Source: Methylobacterium phyllostachyos (GTDB taxonomy: Bacteria > Pseudomonadota > Alphaproteobacteria > Rhizobiales > Beijerinckiaceae). From it: a DNA stretch of 64,000 nt. The notes beneath the pieces were generated by a model. The model saw only the letters and a list, made by a program, of their open reading frames with translations. It did not search any database and was not told where the DNA came from. Shown here piece by piece: positions 60,783-64,000 of the stretch. The stretch is from NCBI RefSeq assembly GCF_900103445.1, contig NZ_FNHS01000020.1, positions 1-64,000 of the forward strand, given 5' to 3'. Each line of letters starts with the position of its first letter. Positions within the stretch are counted from its first letter, which is position 1. Position numbers and translations under genes: made by a program.

Positions 60783-62288
60783 TCACAGATAGGCCGATCC
60801 CATCTCGCTGGCGAAACGCTGCGGCGGGCCTTCCCAGACGATCCGGGCCTGTTCCAGCACGTAGACCCGGTCGGCGTGGGGCAGCGCGAAGGTGACGTTC
60901 TGCTCGCCGAGCAGCACCGTGATCGGCGTGGTCTGGCGCAGTTTTTCCAGCGCCTTCGACAGCAGCTCCAGGATCACCGGGGCGAGGCCGAGCGTCGGCT
61001 CGTCGAGGATCAGGAGGCGCGGGCGCATCATCAGCGCCCGGGCGATGGTCAGCATCTGCTGCTCGCCGCCCGACAGGGTGCGGGCGCTCTGTCCCTCGCG
61101 GGCCTTGAGGATCGGAAAAAGCTCGTAAAGTTCTTCGCGGCGCTTGGCGCTCTCGGCCTTCGGGAAATGCTGGCCGCCGAGGTCGAGGTTCTCGCGGACG
61201 CTGAGATCGCCGAACAGCTCCCGGGTCTCGGGCACCTGGACGATGCCGGCGCGCGCGATGGCGGCGGGCTTCATCCGGGCGAGGTCCTGGCCGGCGAACC
61301 GGATCGTGCCGGTATGCGGGACGAGGCCCGAGATGGCGTTGAACAGGGTGGTCTTGCCGGCGCCGTTCAGGCCCACGACCGAGACGAACTCGCCCTCGTG
61401 GACGTGGATCGCGGCGCCGCGCAAAGCCTGCGCCTTGCCGTAGAGCACGTCGACATTCTCGACGGTCAGCAGCGAATCCGGCTTGAACGCGGCTTCCGGC
61501 CGGGCCGCCGTCTCGATGCTGCCGCCGAGATAGACGCGCCGCACGGTCGGGTCGGCCATCACGGATTCGGCCGAGCCCTCGGCGATGCGCTCGCCGAGAT
61601 ACATGGCGAAGACCCGGTCCACGAGGGCCGAGACGCTCTTCACGTTGTGGTCGACGAGGAGCACGGCCTTGCCCTCATCGCGAAAACCCCGGATCAGCTC
61701 GGAGAAGGCCGCGACCTCACCGCCGGTGAGGCCCGCGAAGGGCTCGTCGACCAGCACCACCCGGGGATCGCGGGCGATCGCCTTGGCGAGTTCCAGCCGG
61801 CGCAGGTCGGCGAAGGGCAGGGTGCCGGGCCGCCGGTCGATGACGGCGCCGAGGCCGACGCGCCCGGCGATTTCCTTCGCCCGCCGCGCGACGTGGGGAT
61901 CCGCGGCGAGCCGGATCAGGCTGTCGGGCAGGAGCGCGAGGCTGATATTTTCGAGAACCGTCTGCCGCTGCAGCGGCCTTGCGTGCTGGAACACGAGGCC
62001 GATGCCCGAGCGCGCCACCCGGTGGGCCGGCATGCCGCCGATCTCGGCGCCGTCGAGGCGGATCGAGCCGGCGCTCGGGCGCTCCAGCCCCATGATCAGC
62101 TTCATCACGGTGGACTTGCCCGAGCCGTTCGGGCCGATCAGCCCCAAAATCTCGCCGGGCCGCAGGTCGAGGTCGATGTTCTTGACGGCCACAAGGCCGC
62201 CGTAGCGCTTGGTCAGGCCGCGGACGCTGAGGCAGGGCTCGGCCAAGACGGGGGACACGACCGGCGGGGGCGCGACGGCGACGGTCAT
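60783..62288 (-). CDS. Fused branched-chain amino-acid type ABC ATPase (LivG-LivF fusion)
   Basis: A single 501-residue chain carries two complete ATPase domains. Domain 1 (about 18-250) is LivG-like with GPNGSGKST (52-60) and VVLVDEPFAGL; its signature reads LPFADLRRLELAKAI. Domain 2 (about 268-500) is LivF-like with GLNGAGKTT, a normal LSGGEQQMLTIARAL and LLILDEPTLGL. Liv systems usually have two separate proteins. It couples to LivM by ATGA overlap. Substrate could be amino acids, urea or another small solute. Confidence 0.92.
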   Translation of the reverse strand: MTVAVAPPPVVSPVLAEPCLSVRGLTKRYGGLVAVKNIDLDLRPGEILGLIGPNGSGKSTVMKLIMGLERPSAGSIRLDGAEIGGMPAHRVARSGIGLVFQHARPLQRQTVLENISLALLPDSLIRLAADPHVARRAKEIAGRVGLGAVIDRRPGTLPFADLRRLELAKAIARDPRVVLVDEPFAGLTGGEVAAFSELIRGFRDEGKAVLLVDHNVKSVSALVDRVFAMYLGERIAEGSAESVMADPTVRRVYLGGSIETAARPEAAFKPDSLLTVENVDVLYGKAQALRGAAIHVHEGEFVSVVGLNGAGKTTLFNAISGLVPHTGTIRFAGQDLARMKPAAIARAGIVQVPETRELFGDLSVRENLDLGGQHFPKAESAKRREELYELFPILKAREGQSARTLSGGEQQMLTIARALMMRPRLLILDEPTLGLAPVILELLSKALEKLRQTTPITVLLGEQNVTFALPHADRVYVLEQARIVWEGPPQRFASEMGSAYL

Positions 62289-63205
62289 CGGGCTCTCCGG
62301 AGCGATCCGAGGCCGAGCAGCCCCGAGGGCACGAACAGGATCACGAGGAGGGCCACCGCCGAGACCACGAAGGTCGATAGCGCCCCGAGCGGGCGCAGCA
62401 GCTCGCCCGCCGCGATCAGGAACACGGCGCCGAGCGCCGCGCCCACGATGGTGCGCCGGCCGCCCAGCACCGCCGCGATGATCACCTGCACGCCGACCGC
62501 GGTGTCGATCAGCGTGCCGACCGAGGCGGTGCCCATGTAGAAGACGACCAATCCGCCCGCGAGGCCCGAGAAGGCAGCGCTGACCGCGAAGGCCGCGAGC
62601 TTGTGCTTGGCGACGTTGAAGCCGAGCGCCCCGGTCACCACCGGATCCTGCCCAGCGGCCTGGAGGATCAGGCCGACCGGCGAGCGCGCGATGGCGGTAA
62701 GGATGAGCCCCGAGACCGCCATGAAGCCGAGCGCCAGCCAGTAATTGGTGTCGGCGTCGATCGAGATGACGTCGGGCACGGTCAGCCCGATCTCGCCGCC
62801 GGTGAGGCCGGAGAACACCACGATCATGTTCTGCAGGAGCAGGACCGCCACCAGGGTGATCAGCCCGAAATAGGGCCCGCGCACCCTCAAGGCCGGCAAC
62901 GCCAGGGCGAGGCCGCCGACCACGGCGAGCAGCGTGCCGGCCGCGAGGCACCAGGGGATCGGCAATTCGTAGCGGTTGTTGAGGATCCCGGCGCCGTAGG
63001 CTCCGAGCCCGATCAGGAAGGTCGGCCCGAAATTCACCTCGCCGGCGAAGCCGAAGAGCAGGTCCCACGCCATGGCGAAGACGCCGAAATAGTAGGCGAT
63101 GGTGAGCAGGCCGAGGATGTAGCCGGAGACGTACCAGGGCAGGGTGGCAGCGGCCGCGACGGCGAGGATCGCGATCCAGAAGCCGGGGGTGGTGAGGAGC
63201 TTCAT
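62285..63205 (-). CDS. livM: Branched-chain amino-acid type ABC transporter permease (LivM)
   Basis: The 306-residue permease has eight or more helices with LLFGFAGEVNFGPTFLIGLGAYGAG near the N-terminus and the cytoplasmic loop ...ALRVRGPYFGLITLVAVLLLQNM, both LivM hallmarks. It forms the membrane channel with LivH. The stop overlaps the fused ATPase start. A ~300-base repeat-filled gap separates it from livH. Confidence 0.92.
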   Translation of the reverse strand: MKLLTTPGFWIAILAVAAAATLPWYVSGYILGLLTIAYYFGVFAMAWDLLFGFAGEVNFGPTFLIGLGAYGAGILNNRYELPIPWCLAAGTLLAVVGGLALALPALRVRGPYFGLITLVAVLLLQNMIVVFSGLTGGEIGLTVPDVISIDADTNYWLALGFMAVSGLILTAIARSPVGLILQAAGQDPVVTGALGFNVAKHKLAAFAVSAAFSGLAGGLVVFYMGTASVGTLIDTAVGVQVIIAAVLGGRRTIVGAALGAVFLIAAGELLRPLGALSTFVVSAVALLVILFVPSGLLGLGSLRRAR

Positions 63206-63228
63206 CAGGATACCAGGGCTCCGCGCGT

Positions 63229-63472
63229 TTCCCTCCCCCCTCTGCGGGGGAAGCTGACGGATTCACACTTCTGGGTCTGAGAGTAACGCCCTGAAAAAAG
63301 AGCGCTTTCCCCTCCCCCTTGCGGGGAGGGGGTAGGGGGTGGGGGTGGTGCAGAAGGCACCGCACTGCCCCATCCTGCACCACCCCCACCTCCGGCTCCT
63401 CCCCGCAAGGGGGAGGAGAGAGCCCAGCGACCAGCGATGCGTGAATACCCTCCCCCGCAGAGGGGGGAGGGA
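63229..63472. repeat. Composite repeat: type B element between two type A arms
   Basis: The left end (63229-63250) and right end (63446-63472) are the outer arms of a type A element. Between them lies a complete type B element (63307-63421) almost identical to that at 39734-39848. The flanking inner A sequence is missing or altered. It fills most of the 301-base livM-livH gap. Confidence 0.8.
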
Positions 63473-63506
63473 GCGCGGCGGCACGGGCCAGCCATGAAAA
63501 CAACCA

Positions 63507-64000
63507 TTACCGCCGCCCCAGCAGGCCCTGCGGGCGCAGGTACATCACGGCCACCAGCAGCAGCAGCGCCGGGATCACCCGGTAGGCCGGGGAGATCAGG
63601 TAGGCGGTGGCGGTCTCCAGATACCCCACCACGTAGGCGGCGATCAGCGAGCCGGTGACGCTGCCCAAGCCCCCCAGCACCACGATCGAGAAGGCGCTCG
63701 CGGTGAGCGGCCCCACCGAATACGAGGACACCCCCAGAAACATCCCGAGCAGGACCCCCGCGATGCCGGCGAGCAGGCCGTAGATCGCCCAGACCGCCAC
63801 GTAGATCTTGCCCATGTCGTGGCCGAGCAGCGTCACGCCCCGCGGGTTCATCGAGGCGGCGAGCAGGACCTTGCCGGCCCGCGCCCGGTTCACGAACAGC
63901 CAGAGCAGGCCGATCACCACCCAGCAGATCACCGCCGTGAACAGCTCGTTCTTCGGCGTGCGCACGCCCGCGATCTCGACCACGCCCTCGACGATCGGCA
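63507..64000 (-). CDS. livH: Branched-chain amino-acid type ABC transporter permease (LivH), 3' part
   Basis: The frame stops at 63507 and continues past the window edge; about 164 residues are seen. LLAASMNPRGVTLLGHDMGKIYVAVWAIYGLLAGIAGVLLG (the EAA-like cytoplasmic loop and following helix) and SAFSIVVLGGLGSVTGSLIAAYVVG are LivH hallmarks. The N-terminal half and any substrate-binding protein gene lie outside the window. Confidence 0.9.
   Translation of the reverse strand, partial: PIVEGVVEIAGVRTPKNELFTAVICWVVIGLLWLFVNRARAGKVLLAASMNPRGVTLLGHDMGKIYVAVWAIYGLLAGIAGVLLGMFLGVSSYSVGPLTASAFSIVVLGGLGSVTGSLIAAYVVGYLETATAYLISPAYRVIPALLLLVAVMYLRPQGLLGRR

Noticed and set aside
60505..60786. A minus-strand frame containing PPPPSAGEGG-type sequence over the intergenic type A element
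   Set aside because: It lacks any gene-like sequence outside the repeat, so here the open frame is a by-product of the element rather than a protein.
1..64000. tRNA, rRNA, CRISPR arrays, insertion sequences
   Set aside because: No cloverleaf-like or rRNA sequence, no regularly spaced direct repeats and no transposase or integrase frame could be recognised. Small or divergent RNAs could be missed by eye.

Overview
The window looks like chromosome of an alphaproteobacterium of the Methylobacterium/Methylorubrum type. DNA is GC-rich throughout, ATG/GTG starts are packed in overlapping operons, and a DivK-PleD pair sits at the left. Its core is a large part of the photosynthesis gene cluster (PGC) of an aerobic anoxygenic phototroph. 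Genus is inferred from gene content and order only. I found no rRNA, tRNA, CRISPR array, transposase or integrase.

Left flank (1-14.7 kb): tail of an EipB-like gene, DUF3572, divK, pleD, mgtC-like, DUF2252, accA with an overlapping DUF1796 gene, a Pit phosphate transporter with its DUF47 partner, a LysR/MFS divergent pair and an L,D-transpeptidase lipoprotein. A scarred stretch follows (13.4-14.7 kb) with a truncated XRE-like ORF, AT-rich DNA and what looks like a decayed LuxR-type reading frame.

Photosynthesis region (14.7-44.0 kb): a triheme cytochrome c lies next to the minus-strand genes bchP-tspO-membrane protein, pucC and bchG, with ppsR and ppaA/aerR upstream. Divergently, a plus-strand super-operon runs bchF-N-B-H-L-M-lhaA-puhA-B-C-orf-acsF-puhE-hemA, then bchI-bchD, and bchO after a small opposed gene. 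Together these give ALA synthesis, Mg chelation, methylation, the aerobic cyclase step, dark protochlorophyllide reduction, C3-vinyl hydration, esterification and phytyl reduction, plus reaction-centre H subunit, assembly factors and the PpsR/PpaA regulators. Reaction-centre L/M, LH1, carotenoid genes and bchCXYZ are not in the window.

The most unusual signal is a family of GC-rich palindromic elements (type A, about 165-175 nt) lying inside reading frames at the ends of three PGC genes (pucC N-terminus, bchM C-terminus, bchD N-terminus). All three are in the same orientation and frame, have lengths divisible by three, and leave the ATGA/GTGA couplings to neighbours intact. A different perfect 22-bp inverted repeat is embedded in the bchF 3' end. 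Further copies or relatives lie between genes at 39.7, 60.6 and 63.2-63.5 kb.

Right flank (44-64 kb): a class-I glutamine amidotransferase, YqcI/YcgG, DUF1989, a chemoreceptor, a VOC protein, a complete P450/ferredoxin-reductase/ferredoxin operon, an acyl-CoA-ligase/SDR pair, a low-GC patch with a glycosyltransferase (55.4-57.3 kb, probably acquired), an SDR-aminoglycoside-phosphotransferase-like-acyl-CoA-dehydrogenase operon, and a branched-chain amino-acid type ABC transporter whose two ATPases are fused. The last gene runs off the window.
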